DNA from: Sporolactobacillus shoreicorticis
GTDB lineage: Bacteria; Bacillota; Bacilli; Bacillales; Sporolactobacillaceae
DNA length: 64,000 nucleotides
Direction: 5' to 3'
NCBI RefSeq assembly: GCF_024125445.1
Contig: NZ_JAMXWM010000005.1
Location: forward strand, 124,001 to 188,000
Numbering within the stretch: position 1 is the first letter of the stretch; every line of letters starts with the position of its first letter. The notes under the pieces are model-generated. The model did no database searches. It had not been told where the DNA came from and worked only from the letters and a program-made list of their open reading frames with translations. Position numbers and translations under genes: made by a program. This document shows positions 44,217-53,571 of this stretch, one piece after another.

Positions 44217-44522
44217 ATGCCCAATAAGGAAAGTGAATTTCATCAATTGTTTGAGACGCTCACGGACACGAGAAAAATTATGCTGGATTTTAAGGAGGGG
44301 GTGGACAAGTGCTTAGACTCAATGGATCAGCGTTTTGACGCAGTGGACAAACGTTTGGATAATTTGAGTGCGCAGCAGTCGGTCATGAATCACCGCATCG
44401 GCAATTTGGAAACAGCCCAAATTGAAACCAATGTCCGGCTCTCAAAGATTGAAGCCGCGCAAGACAAAACACCGAAAGCATTTATGGCGATTTCGGAACT
44501 GTTTAATGAGCACTCCAGATAA
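44217..44522 (+). CDS. Small coiled-coil protein
   Basis: The ATG at 44217 follows AAAGGAGG. The 101-residue product is almost entirely heptad-repeat coiled coil (about 20-85; LDSMDQRFDAVDKRLDNL, MNHRIGNLETAQIETNVRLS). There is no signal peptide or membrane segment. TATAAT lies about 30 bases upstream of the ribosome binding site. Similar small coiled-coil proteins are common in Bacilli and have no known function. Confidence 0.6.
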   Translation: MPNKESEFHQLFETLTDTRKIMLDFKEGVDKCLDSMDQRFDAVDKRLDNLSAQQSVMNHRIGNLETAQIETNVRLSKIEAAQDKTPKAFMAISELFNEHSR

Positions 44523-44645
44523 AATTTATGGCTTTTTACCCGTCATACTGGTGTGCGTATGAATCTCCAATAAAGATCACTTCATGTTCATTAACTTCTT
44601 ATCAAATAAAGAAACAAGGTCATTCATTTTACGATGCGGATCGGA

Positions 44646-46049
44646 TTATGAGTAATAGGGCAGCCAGGTTTTGTGCAAAAGCTTTATTCCCTGTTTAATT
44701 TCTTCCGGTGACAGTCCTCCGAACCCGAGTAAAATTACTGCATTTTTTATATTCTTAAGAGATGAGGCGGGTTCATACACGTTTATGCTCGCCTTCTTTG
44801 CTTGCTTAATCAGTGTTTCCGACGAATTACTGCTTTTTACATGAAGGACAATGTGCAGTCCCGCGTCCTGTCCGCCAATATGAACATGATCTCCCATTTC
44901 AGCCTTAATTGTTTCTAAAAGTACTCCCTGTTTTTTCTTATAGAGTGTCCGCATTTTGCGAATGTGCTGCTCCCATTGCCCGTTCTCAATAAAAAGTGCC
45001 AGAGTTTGCTGATGCAGGCGCGAAGCAGTTTGCCTCCATTCAAGCTGATGATAGGTCTCAAGCAGAACAGGAGGCAGGACCATATAGCTCACTCGAATTG
45101 CGGGCATAAGGGATTTCGAAAAGGTCCCGACATAAATAACACGATTGTGTTCATCAATCCCTTGCAAAGAAGGGATCGGTTTTCCTCTGTAACGAAATTC
45201 GCCGTCATAGTCATCCTCAATAATCCAGCCGTTATGCGCATAAGCCCATGAAAGCAGCCTCATTCGTTTGGCAATCGGCATTACCATGCCGAGCGGATAT
45301 TGATGTGAAGGTGTGATATAGGCCGCATCTGCTTGAATTCTGCTCAGTTCATCTACGGACAGTCCGTCTTCTTCAACAGAAACAGGTACCAGTTGAATGC
45401 TCGTTTTCTGCAATGATCGGCGGACGCCTTGATAACCCGGCACTTCCATTGCCAATCGATGAAAACGCCAGTTCATGAGCTGATAGAGAATGGTCAAAAT
45501 GGATTGTGTACCAGCTGCAATCACCACCTGCTCAGGAGTGCAACGGACACCGCGAGAGCGATGCAGATAGTCGGACAACGCTCTCCGCAGCCGCATCTCT
45601 CCTTGGTAGTCGCCATATTTAAGCAAATCCCGCCCTTGATTCAGCAGTTTGCGCTCGCATTTCTGCCATGCATCCAGTGGAAAATGTGTGGTATCAATAT
45701 CCGACATAAAAAAGTCGAAAGAAATCGAACCTTTTTTCTGAAGTGAGGGTTCCTCATGCGTGCGAGGCGGATAATCAGTAACCGATGCTTCACCAAATGT
45801 GCTGTCCAGCTCTGCCACAAAATAACCGCTGCGCGATCTGCTCTCAATATAACCCTCTGCAACCAGCTGCTGATAAGCCATTTGTACCGTTGTTTTGCTT
45901 ACTTTTAAACGATCAGCGAGATAGCGGATGGAAGGAAGACGTGTTTCTTTTTTTAGGACAGCTTCCTCAATCTCTTGTTTGAAGTAACCATACAACTGAA
46001 TATACAATGAATCCTTTGACCGTTCATCGAGTTTCGGAATAATTTCCAT
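44646..46049 (-). CDS. MocR-type (GntR-aminotransferase) transcriptional regulator
   Basis: This 467-residue protein has an N-terminal GntR winged helix (SLYIQLYGYFKQEIEEAVL, RLPSIRYLADRLKVSKTTVQMAYQQL) joined to a fold-type-I aminotransferase domain with the PLP lysine in YVGTFSKSLMPAIRVSYM. MocR proteins use bound PLP with an amino compound to switch transcription, for example PdxR or GabR. It is divergent from a pyridoxamine-phosphate-oxidase-fold gene, its likely target. The ATG at 46049 is preceded by GGGGAAAA. Confidence 0.88.
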   Translation of the reverse strand: MEIIPKLDERSKDSLYIQLYGYFKQEIEEAVLKKETRLPSIRYLADRLKVSKTTVQMAYQQLVAEGYIESRSRSGYFVAELDSTFGEASVTDYPPRTHEEPSLQKKGSISFDFFMSDIDTTHFPLDAWQKCERKLLNQGRDLLKYGDYQGEMRLRRALSDYLHRSRGVRCTPEQVVIAAGTQSILTILYQLMNWRFHRLAMEVPGYQGVRRSLQKTSIQLVPVSVEEDGLSVDELSRIQADAAYITPSHQYPLGMVMPIAKRMRLLSWAYAHNGWIIEDDYDGEFRYRGKPIPSLQGIDEHNRVIYVGTFSKSLMPAIRVSYMVLPPVLLETYHQLEWRQTASRLHQQTLALFIENGQWEQHIRKMRTLYKKKQGVLLETIKAEMGDHVHIGGQDAGLHIVLHVKSSNSSETLIKQAKKASINVYEPASSLKNIKNAVILLGFGGLSPEEIKQGIKLLHKTWLPYYS

Positions 46050-46164
46050 GGTGTTTTCCCCACTTCTGTACTGGCTGAAATCTGATGATTTGTGCCTTTT
46101 AAACAATACAATTATTCTTATAATACATTATAAACACTAAATAAAAGAAAAGGCGGAAAAGATT

Positions 46165-46716
46165 ATGAGACCGTTACGTAAATCAATGCTGGAATGCAAG
46201 GATCAGGGGAAAATCAATCAATTTCTGATACACGCACGGATTGGATTCTTGGGTTTGTCGGATAAGGACTATCCCTATGTGGTGCCACTCAATTTTGTTT
46301 GGTACAACGATAAAATTTATTTTCATGGAGCGGATGCGGGCAAAAAGGCAGATTTAATGAAAACGAATGCGAACATTTGCTTTACGGTTTGTGAAGAGTA
46401 CGGGACGATGGCCCATCCTGTACCCGCACATACGGATACGGCTTATATGAGTGTTATCGTTTTCGGCAAGGTAACGCATTTAACGGATTGGAATGAAGCG
46501 ACGGAAGCCATGCAAAAATTGCTGGATAAGTATGTTCCCGGCTACTACAATCGAGCATTGTCGCGAAACCATGTTAAAAAGTACCGTTCGTCTATGGGGA
46601 GCACGACTGCGGTATTTTGTTTGCATCCTGAAGTTTTGACGGCTAAAGAAAAGCCACTTGATCAGAACCGAAAATTTGAGCCGGGCATGAAAGCAGGAAA
46701 ATCTGAAGGTGACTGA
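46165..46716 (+). CDS. Pyridoxamine 5'-phosphate oxidase-fold flavoprotein (Nim-like)
   Basis: This 183-residue split-barrel protein opens RPLRKSMLECKDQGKINQFL and contains ARIGFLGLSDKDYPYVVPLNFVW, IYFHGADAGKKADLM and FTVCEEYG. SVIVFGKVTHLTD follows. The order matches the NimA/YdfE branch of FMN-binding proteins, some of which reduce 5-nitroimidazoles. It is divergent from the MocR regulator across a 115-bp gap, in which TATAATACATTATA may hold both promoters. A role in vitamin B6 or flavin redox chemistry is possible. Confidence 0.8.
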   Translation: MRPLRKSMLECKDQGKINQFLIHARIGFLGLSDKDYPYVVPLNFVWYNDKIYFHGADAGKKADLMKTNANICFTVCEEYGTMAHPVPAHTDTAYMSVIVFGKVTHLTDWNEATEAMQKLLDKYVPGYYNRALSRNHVKKYRSSMGSTTAVFCLHPEVLTAKEKPLDQNRKFEPGMKAGKSEGD

Positions 46717-46875
46717 GACGAAGTATACGCAGAAATAAATGGAGAGCACGGTTTGGTTCTCAAGTGGAAGGTTTATAGAGGAAGTCCCAAGAAAATTCGA
46801 TTATTCATTATCAATTTGGATCAATAGCTAATGTTGTTTTTTGCCGATGGCGAACACATGTGCTATGATTGTTTT

Positions 46876-46971
46876 ATGAAAAGATGTGAACTTCCAAAAA
46901 GAATTAAAGTGCGTATCGATCCAAATGAAAAGCAAAAATTATTGGACTTTGGCTATAGCCGTTTTTTTTAG
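46876..46971 (+). pseudogene. Relic of a TnpB-family (IS200/IS605) N-terminus
   Basis: A 31-codon ORF reads through KVRIDPNEKQ and LLDFGYSRFF and then stops. This matches the conserved start of TnpB/OrfB proteins (R-x-x-P-x-x-x-Q and FG-x-x-RF). Just upstream, GAACACATGTGCTATGAT resembles the promoter area typical of these genes. Nothing further of a transposase follows. A related relic lies at 58412-58500. Confidence 0.55.
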
Positions 46972-47013
46972 GGAGACAAGCTTTAGCAATTTTGACATTA
47001 GAGGGGTGATTTC

Positions 47014-47790
47014 ATGAACGAATATTTTGTGAAAAAGGCGAATGCCGTCCTTCGCTATAACGATTTTCCAGGCCCAGAGCGACCAATCCTGTTTATTCAT
47101 GGACTTGGTTGCGCAGGTTCTTTTGATTATCCGCAAGTGGCAGCTCAGGCGTCACTGAAAAATCATCGCTGCGTGCTAGTTGATCTTTTGGGCGCGGGCT
47201 ATAGTGACAAGCCGAATGACTTCACTTACACAGTTAAAGACCATGCAGCGTATCTTAAAGATTTTGTTGAATCGTTAGGACTTAAGTCGTTTATCCTATT
47301 CGGGCATAGCTTAGGAGGCGCGGTGGCTCTGTCTTTAGCAGATCAATGCGGAGAACATGTCGAGCGAATCATTTTGAGCGAAGCAAATCTGGATAAAAGC
47401 GATGAAGGATCGGCCAGCAAATATATTGCGGACTTTGACCAAAATGATTTTTTGACGAATGGATTTAGAAGACTCGTTGAGGAGAGTCGGGAGAGCGGGA
47501 ATCAAATGTGGGCGGCATGCTTATCTCTATGGTCGCCCAAGGCAGCTTATTTAATCTCTAAATCTGCCGCGGAAGGACAACAGCCTTCATGGAGAGAACT
47601 TTTATACGCACTCGATTGTCCCAAAACTTTTATCTTTGGTGAACGGTCATTGCCGGACTCGGACACGCAGGTACTCAAGGAACACGGTGTATCCATTGAA
47701 ATCGTAGAAAATGCCGGGCATTCAATGGCATGGGAGAATCCGCGGGGACTGGCTGAAACGATTGGAAAAAGCATTCAATCATTTGAATGA
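47014..47790 (+). CDS. Alpha/beta hydrolase
   Basis: The protein is complete at 258 residues. It has oxyanion motif FIHGLGCAG, VDLLGAGYSDKP, nucleophile elbow ILFGHSLGGAVAL (Ser about 101), acid region FIFGERSLPDSDTQ and catalytic His in ENAGHSMAWENP. It is cytoplasmic. It resembles MenH/haloperoxidase-like esterases; the substrate is unknown. The ATG follows GAGGGG. Its last 16 bases overlap the convergent HAD gene. Confidence 0.85.
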   Translation: MNEYFVKKANAVLRYNDFPGPERPILFIHGLGCAGSFDYPQVAAQASLKNHRCVLVDLLGAGYSDKPNDFTYTVKDHAAYLKDFVESLGLKSFILFGHSLGGAVALSLADQCGEHVERIILSEANLDKSDEGSASKYIADFDQNDFLTNGFRRLVEESRESGNQMWAACLSLWSPKAAYLISKSAAEGQQPSWRELLYALDCPKTFIFGERSLPDSDTQVLKEHGVSIEIVENAGHSMAWENPRGLAETIGKSIQSFE

Positions 47791-48602
47791 ACGTGCCGAT
47801 CCAGCCACCGGGCGACACCATCATCGTCGTTTGACTTAATGATTCCGGTTGCCCGTTCTTTTAACTCATCCACCGCATTTTCGACAGCATAGGCCTCATC
47901 CGATATTGAGAACATCGACAGATCATTCACTCTGTCGCCGAAGGACACGATGCGATCAAAGCCCATGATTTTTTTCAATCGGACAATGGCATTGGCCTTC
48001 GTTGCCTGCGCGGGCATTAGTTCGCACCAGTATTCCTGACGGTAAAGTTCCTGCTGAACAATACATTGATATCTGCCGTTTCGGCTGAACCGTTGATGAA
48101 TCTCAGTCATGGGATCTTGATCACCGATACATGTAAAGTAAAAGACATCTCCTGCATACAGGTCATGAATGTTGGTAACAGAGCGCAATCGCGGGTCACC
48201 TTTTCTGGAGTGTAAGTAATGAAGCATTCCGTCATTTTCGTAACCTTTGAGCCAACTTACATGTTCTACGCCGTCAATAAAGGCGTAAACGAGAGGATAG
48301 GTTTGCCGTTCCGTTAGCCACTCTGCGACCTCGCGTATACCCTGCTTATTGAATGAGGCAGAGTCGAGCCTCCTGCCGGAGCGCGTGTCGACGATGGATG
48401 CGCCGTTATAGATAATGACCGGGATCGGTGTTCTCAGATTTTTTGTAACAACGGAAGCTGAAATAAGTGATCGTGCCGTTGCATAGGTAAAGGCCGTTCC
48501 GTCCTCGGTCAACCGATTCAGTGTTTTCGTACTGTACTCGGAAAGCTTAGATTGACTGTTCAGCAGTGTACCGTCAAGATCCGATACATAGAGTGTTTTC
48601 AT
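47775..48602 (-). CDS. HAD-superfamily Cof-type phosphatase
   Basis: The 275-residue protein starts MKTLYVSDLDGTLLNSQSKL (motif I, DxDGT). Further motifs are FTYATARS (II), the C2-type cap, and KANAIVRLKKIMG with IVSFGDRVNDLSMF (motifs III/IV). Cof-type HADs dephosphorylate sugar phosphates, nucleotides or FMN. The ATG at 48602 is preceded by GAGGTATCC. Confidence 0.87.
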   Translation of the reverse strand: MKTLYVSDLDGTLLNSQSKLSEYSTKTLNRLTEDGTAFTYATARSLISASVVTKNLRTPIPVIIYNGASIVDTRSGRRLDSASFNKQGIREVAEWLTERQTYPLVYAFIDGVEHVSWLKGYENDGMLHYLHSRKGDPRLRSVTNIHDLYAGDVFYFTCIGDQDPMTEIHQRFSRNGRYQCIVQQELYRQEYWCELMPAQATKANAIVRLKKIMGFDRIVSFGDRVNDLSMFSISDEAYAVENAVDELKERATGIIKSNDDDGVARWLDRHVHSND

Positions 48603-48683
48603 GGATACCTCACAGAGAGAATTTTGATTGTGCAAGACGTTTCGAGGTCTTTGCATAGTCATTATAGCAGGTTTTTAATAGGA

Positions 48684-49549
48684 TCAAGAACTTATAAATG
48701 AAACGGACTTAATGAATTTGGCGATCTTCGACAGCGGTGATTCCTTTGCCCACAGTACATAATGCGCGCCGGGAACCTTTATAATGTCAATGTTTGATTG
48801 AGCGGCGGCCGATGCACTGTTTTTCTGCTCAAAATGCGCTCTTTTTTGATCAATGCCTTCATAAGAGGCGTAGCAGAGACAGACAGGAAGCCGCGTTTGA
48901 GCGAGCATCTTTTTCACGTTCGTTTGATAATGGCAAAGATGGAAAGGAAGCGCTTCTTGTTTTAAAGGGAGCAGGGCATGATAAAAGGACTTGGCAACAT
49001 ATTGGTTTGAGGGATCAAGCCGCATCCACTTGCAAAAAGCTGAGAAGTCGGCTTCTGTGGTGCTTGTCTCCGAGTCCTCTATAGCCGGAAGAATATGATG
49101 CCCGGCAAAACTGTATACTTTTTTCTTGAAAATATGGGACAGCAGACTAAACAAAGGCATAAGGATGGCCGCCTTGCCCATTTCTGAAGGCAGCGTGGCA
49201 AATTAAAGTGGCAGGTATCCAGCAAAATGAGACTTTTTATCCGACTCGGGTAATAATAGGCAGCGCAGAGACAGACAAAGCCGCCGGCCGAATGCCCGAT
49301 CAAATGAACCGCTTCTTTTTTTTCTTTATTAAGAAAATCAATCATCCAATCGGCAAGATCTTTTGGTTTAATCGTGTGGTCAAATCCGGTACTTCTCCCA
49401 TATCCAGGTGTGTCGCAGAGGTATACTTGATAATCCTCTTGAAAAAAATCGGCAATGACTTTGCCTTCCATTCCGGAAAAACCGGCGGCGGGAAAAAACA
49501 AGATCGTTTCTTGTCCTTTTCCAAATTTCTTGAATGCACAGTGTCTCAT
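48684..49549 (-). pseudogene. Alpha/beta hydrolase split by a frameshift
   Basis: The first part (ATG 49549) carries ILFFPAAGFSGME, CDTPGYGRST and the nucleophile elbow LIGHSAGGFV, then loses frame near 49195-49205. In the neighbouring frame the sequence continues TLPSEMGKAAILMPLFSLL and runs through a lid region to the catalytic His in VPGAHYVLW, ending at 48684. Together they make a normal hydrolase of about 285 residues. A single indel separates the Ser and His, so the product is inactive unless this is a sequencing error. Confidence 0.7.
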
Positions 49550-49712
49550 CTGAACAGCCCCTCATATTCGCTAATTAAAGTTTAGTCCAATAAGTGGACC
49601 ATTTCATCCGTCCAGAGTTGGAGAGGATCTTTTTTTCTGCTCATGATTGATGAACAAATGGACGATGAATCGTGTATACTTGTACTAATTGATAGGAACG
49701 GAAGTGCTGATT

Positions 49713-50561
49713 GTGCGTGAGCCGCGAAATACTCAGGCGATTCGAAAGAAACTTCGGCCGGAATGCGAGAAATGCTTCGGTCTCTGCTGCGTGGCGCTGC
49801 CCTTTTCAGATTCAGAGGATTTTGCCTTTAATAAACAGGCGGGGAAACCATGCCCAAATCTGCGATCAGATTTTCACTGTCGCATTCATAGCGGATTGAG
49901 GGAAAAAGGATTTAAAGGCTGCACAGCTTTTGAATGCTTTGGAGCGGGACAAAAGGTTTCTCAAGTTACTTTTCATGGAGTGGACTGGCGTGTGCGTGCG
50001 GAAGTGGCGAGCAAAATGTTTACAGTGTTCCCAAAAATGATTATGCTTCATGAATTGCTTTGGTATCTTCAGATGGCGCTGTCCTGCATTGCGCCACGAT
50101 CAATTCACAGCGAACTTTCCCAGGCATTGAACGAAATCGAGCAGTTGACGCAATTGAGTGCGGATTCCATTATAGATCTGGATCTTCAATCACAGCATGA
50201 GAAATTAAATGATCTTTTTTTGAGAACGAGCGAACTTGTGTGGCAGGAAACGCAACGACATGATGTGCCGGGTCGGGGAAAGCGGAAAAATTACCGAGGC
50301 GCCGATCTTATTGGGAAGAAGCTGAACGACGCGGATCTTGTGGGGGCAAATTTTAGAGGCGCCTACTTAATTGCTGCCGACCTGAGTGAAACAGACTTAA
50401 CGGCTGCCGATTTTATTGGCGCTGATCTGCGAGATACCAATTTACGCGGCGCTGATTTGACCGGCAGTATTTTTTTGACGCAGGCGCAGCTGAACTCGGC
50501 GAAGGGTAGTGCATCGACCAAACTGCCTTCCATGTTCAATCGCCCGTCTCACTGGCAATAG
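49713..50561 (+). CDS. Pentapeptide-repeat protein with Cys-rich N-terminal domain
   Basis: A GTG at 49713 lies seven bases after GGAAG and gives 282 residues. The N-terminal part has a Cys-rich zinc- or Fe-S-like motif (CEKCFGLCC, then CPNL, CRIH, and CTAFECFG). A helical middle (about 90-190) follows, and then about 14 pentapeptide repeats (about 193-265, A-[D/N]-L-x-x: RGADLIGKKLNDADLVGANF). Such right-handed beta-helices mimic DNA in Qnr/MfpA proteins, but the Cys-rich domain points to another role. There is no signal peptide, so it is cytoplasmic. Confidence 0.75.
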   Translation: MREPRNTQAIRKKLRPECEKCFGLCCVALPFSDSEDFAFNKQAGKPCPNLRSDFHCRIHSGLREKGFKGCTAFECFGAGQKVSQVTFHGVDWRVRAEVASKMFTVFPKMIMLHELLWYLQMALSCIAPRSIHSELSQALNEIEQLTQLSADSIIDLDLQSQHEKLNDLFLRTSELVWQETQRHDVPGRGKRKNYRGADLIGKKLNDADLVGANFRGAYLIAADLSETDLTAADFIGADLRDTNLRGADLTGSIFLTQAQLNSAKGSASTKLPSMFNRPSHWQ

Positions 50562-50588
50562 AGTTCATCCTCAAAAGGAGCAGGGAAG

Positions 50589-51086
50589 ATGAAAAAATTG
50601 ATTATGGTCAACGGCATAATGGGCGTCGGCAAAAGTACCATATCTGAGAAATTAGCCGACCGACTCATGCCCAGTGTTTACTTGGATGGAGACTGGTGCT
50701 GGAAGATGAACCCATGGGCGTTCACAGAAGAAAATAAAAGAATGGTGATCAGCAACATCACCTATCTTTTAAATGCCTATCTTTCCAATTCCGGTTTTCG
50801 CTACATTATTTTTTGCTGGGTTATGCACCAAGAACAAATTATTGAAGAGATTTTGAGCCGCCTCCATGGTGACTATGAGCTACACAAAATCTCACTTATC
50901 TGTTCCGAAGATGTGCTCAGATCCCGTATCATGCAGGATGTTCGGAAGGGAATGAGAACGGCCGATTCAATCGAAGCGAGTATTGTTCGAATGCAATGCT
51001 ATAAAGAAATGAATACTGTAAAAATTGATGTCAGCGATTTGACCGCGACCGAGGCGGCCGAGCGGATTGCCAGCATAGTAAACTAA
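50589..51086 (+). CDS. P-loop kinase-like ATPase
   Basis: This 165-residue AAA_33-type kinase has Walker A NGIMGVGKST. The LDGDWCWKMNPW segment resembles the substrate-binding site of shikimate/chloramphenicol phosphotransferase-like kinases, and SEDVLRSRIMQDVRKG supplies lid arginines. The phosphate acceptor is not known. It is 28 bases downstream of the pentapeptide gene, behind AAAAGGAG, and probably shares its transcript. Confidence 0.75.
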   Translation: MKKLIMVNGIMGVGKSTISEKLADRLMPSVYLDGDWCWKMNPWAFTEENKRMVISNITYLLNAYLSNSGFRYIIFCWVMHQEQIIEEILSRLHGDYELHKISLICSEDVLRSRIMQDVRKGMRTADSIEASIVRMQCYKEMNTVKIDVSDLTATEAAERIASIVN

Positions 51087-51164
51087 GAAAATTCGTGGCA
51101 AGCGCTCCATTCAGGTTTTAAAACAAACATTTGTTTAACCGGTTGATTCGCCATTGAGTGTCAA

Positions 51165-51974
51165 TTATCCGAGCGCGACATCAAGTACCATCATTACGGC
51201 AAAACCAAACATGGTTGCAGCAGTGGCTAAATCGGTTGAACCTGTGCGTTGCGACTCCGGAATGAGTTCTTCAACAACAACGAAGATCATCGCTCCTGCC
51301 GCAAACGCAAGGGCATAGGGAAGCATAGGGGAGACATGAACAACTAGATAAGCGCCGATGACAGCAAAAATCGGTTCAACAGCTGCAGACAACTGCCCAT
51401 ACCAGAAGCTTTTGCGTCTTGAAAGACCTTCACCACGTAAAGGAATAGATACGGCGGCACCTTCCGGAAAATTTTGAATACCGATACCGAACGCAAGGGC
51501 AAGTGCCGCGATCATCAATTCTGTATCTCCAGTAACCATGGCACCAAAAGCAACCCCGACAGCGGCACCTTCCGGGATATTATGAATGGTAATCGAAAGA
51601 ACAAGCAGTATGATTTTACGCAGCTTGGTCTTCGGGCCTTCTTTTTGTGCGATTGGAAAACCGAAATGCAAGTGAGGAATGAGACGATCGACGAGTCTTA
51701 AAAAGGCGCCGCCTAGCAAAAAACCGATAAGAGCAGGGACAAACGAGAATCTCCCCATACCGGCACTAATCTCAATGGCCGGTGCCAAAAGCGACCAAAA
51801 GCTGGCAGCAATCATGACGCCTGCAGCAAAACCAAACATAACGTTCGCCATTTTCTGGTCTAAATCCTTGAAGAAAAAAACAAGTGATGCACCAGCTGCA
51901 GTGCAGCCCCACGTGAAAAGTCCGGCAAGCAAAGCCAGCAGCACCGGATTTAATGCAGAAAGTTCATGCAGCAT
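51165..51974 (-). CDS. ZIP-family metal transporter
   Basis: The protein has 269 residues and eight membrane segments. The metal path residues are in IHNIPEGAAVGVAFG (helix IV) and IQNFPEGAAVSIPL (helix V), as in GufA/ZupT-type divalent-metal importers. WGCTAAGASLVFFF near the N-terminus is GufA-like. The ATG at 51974 follows AAGGGGG. It probably brings zinc or other divalent ions into the cell. Confidence 0.9.
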   Translation of the reverse strand: MLHELSALNPVLLALLAGLFTWGCTAAGASLVFFFKDLDQKMANVMFGFAAGVMIAASFWSLLAPAIEISAGMGRFSFVPALIGFLLGGAFLRLVDRLIPHLHFGFPIAQKEGPKTKLRKIILLVLSITIHNIPEGAAVGVAFGAMVTGDTELMIAALALAFGIGIQNFPEGAAVSIPLRGEGLSRRKSFWYGQLSAAVEPIFAVIGAYLVVHVSPMLPYALAFAAGAMIFVVVEELIPESQRTGSTDLATAATMFGFAVMMVLDVALG

Positions 51975-51995
51975 GTGAATACCCCCTTCTCGCAC

Positions 51996-52432
51996 GTGTT
52001 AGATTGATAACCGCTCAATGACTGATTAGCAGCGGAATCTACATCTCTTTTACTGATCATCAGAATCCGCTTATCTCTATTTTTGACTCTATTTAATGTA
52101 TCTTCCCTAATATGCGTGATGCTATGCTTCACAGCCCAATTTTTTAACAGCCGTTTCTTATAAGCTATGACTGATACATTGACAAGTATGACCTTCTTGA
52201 GCCTTTATGTTCTACCCATATTATTCCATAACTGTTTTCAGATGCTAGTGATACTAATATATAGTCTGAATATGAAATTATTGATACTTTTTGTCATCAG
52301 AATGTATTGATGCTGTCAATAGGATGTTATTGGAATGCAACCTCAGAGGCCTATGATGAGATGTGTTGGCAGACGTTACATAGAACAATGACTGAAAAAG
52401 AGAAATTTTGGGAGCACACAATGGAGGGAATT
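51996..52432. other. 437-bp gap between the ZIP and NlpC/P60 genes
   Basis: On the minus strand a frame from about 52180 to 51950 (including KNWAVKHSITHIREDTLNR and RILMISKRDVDSAANQSL) looks protein-like but has no clear start. It ends by running through the ZIP ribosome binding site, so it is probably a relic. On the plus side the frame upstream of 52433 has no ribosome binding site and serves as untranslated leader for the NlpC/P60 gene. Confidence 0.25.
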
Positions 52433-53518
52433 ATGATGAAAAAAAGTATAGTATCACTTGCATTAATCGGTGGACTGACGGTAACAGGTCTCGGGGTGCA
52501 TCAGGCAGATGCGGCGTCGGCATCATCGGTGGTTTCATTGGCGCAACAGGGAATGGGTTCCACTTATTCTTGGGGACAGAATGACTGTTCGGGATTTACA
52601 ATGCGCGTGTTTTCACGTTTAGGCATTCAACTGCCTCATAGCTCGGCCGCTCAAGCCGGTTATGGTACTGCGGTTAACCGTTCTGATCTTCAACCCGGCG
52701 ATCTTGTCTTTTTTAACACATCAGGTTCAGGTATTTCTCATGTCGGGATTTACGTTGGCAATAATCGAATGATTAGTGCGGAAACGGAAAAAACAGGCGT
52801 TCGCGAAACGCAAATTTTCGGCGGAGGCGCTTCAAGTTACTGGGAACCGCGTTTTGTAACTGCTCGAAGAATCACAACAAATACGCAACAGACCGCGCAG
52901 TCGCAAAAATCGACACAAGAATCAGCTGTGTCTCAATCGTCTTCAACAACTCAGAATTCATCAAACGGCCAAACACAAACCGGTGCGTCGACCGATCAAT
53001 CTTCAACAACTGATCAGACGAATGCAACAGAAAGCAGTCAGTCATCAGCAACCGACAGGATAAATAAGGTACAGAGCAATCAACCATCAACAGCCGATCA
53101 GACAAAATCAACACAAAGTGATGACCAGGCATCTGCAAATAACAGTCAAACGTCACAGGCGACTGCACCTAAGACGGATGACTCAAGTTCTGTTTCAAAT
53201 GAGACAAGCTCATCGCCAACAATTAACAACGGTGTTTACATTGTGCAGACAGGGGATACTTTGTGGGCAATATCGAATAGGAGCGGAATTTCCGTACAGA
53301 AGATTCAACAAATAAATAAACTTGAGGATACACTGCTTTATCCGGGACAGAAAATCAACCTGCAGGATCCGTCTGAGCAATATACGATTAAGTCAGGTGA
53401 CTCGCTGTGGTCAATTGCCAAAAAACACGGTACAACAGTGGAGCAATTAATGAAAACAAACAATCTGTCCTCGGATCTCATCTATCCGGATGACAAGTTG
53501 ACGATTTCTGATAATTAA
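52433..53518 (+). CDS. Secreted NlpC/P60 peptidoglycan hydrolase with two C-terminal LysM domains
   Basis: The ATG at 52433 follows GGAGGG and gives 361 residues. A signal peptide ends near ADAA (about 25). The NlpC/P60 domain comes first (about 27-150; catalytic Cys in NDCSGFTMRVF, His in ISHVGIYVG). A Ser/Thr/Gln linker of about 115 residues follows, then two LysM domains (YIVQTGDTLWAISNR and YTIKSGDSLWSIAKK). It would cut the peptide stems of peptidoglycan. In many Bacillus endopeptidases LysM repeats come first; here the order is reversed. It has its own strong terminator. Confidence 0.88.
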   Translation: MMKKSIVSLALIGGLTVTGLGVHQADAASASSVVSLAQQGMGSTYSWGQNDCSGFTMRVFSRLGIQLPHSSAAQAGYGTAVNRSDLQPGDLVFFNTSGSGISHVGIYVGNNRMISAETEKTGVRETQIFGGGASSYWEPRFVTARRITTNTQQTAQSQKSTQESAVSQSSSTTQNSSNGQTQTGASTDQSSTTDQTNATESSQSSATDRINKVQSNQPSTADQTKSTQSDDQASANNSQTSQATAPKTDDSSSVSNETSSSPTINNGVYIVQTGDTLWAISNRSGISVQKIQQINKLEDTLLYPGQKINLQDPSEQYTIKSGDSLWSIAKKHGTTVEQLMKTNNLSSDLIYPDDKLTISDN

Positions 53519-53532
53519 GTATACCTGTAATG

Positions 53533-53569
53533 AAAAGGCTGCCGCAAAAAATAAGCGGCAGCCTTTTTT
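53533..53569 (+). terminator. Terminator after the NlpC/P60 gene
   Basis: AAGGCTGCCGC pairs perfectly with GCGGCAGCCTT around a 9-nt loop, followed by TTTTTT. Confidence 0.9.
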
Positions 53570-53571
53570 GT

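Noticed and set aside
46850-46875. GAACACATGTGC as a LexA box before the TnpB relic
   Set aside because: It matches only part of the Bacillus LexA consensus GAAC-N4-GTTC and precedes a dead gene; it is more likely the old TnpB promoter area.
51101-51120. GGCAAGCGCTCC as a cre site upstream of the ZIP gene end
   Set aside because: It fits the CcpA consensus at too few fixed positions and lies between two gene ends, not in a promoter.
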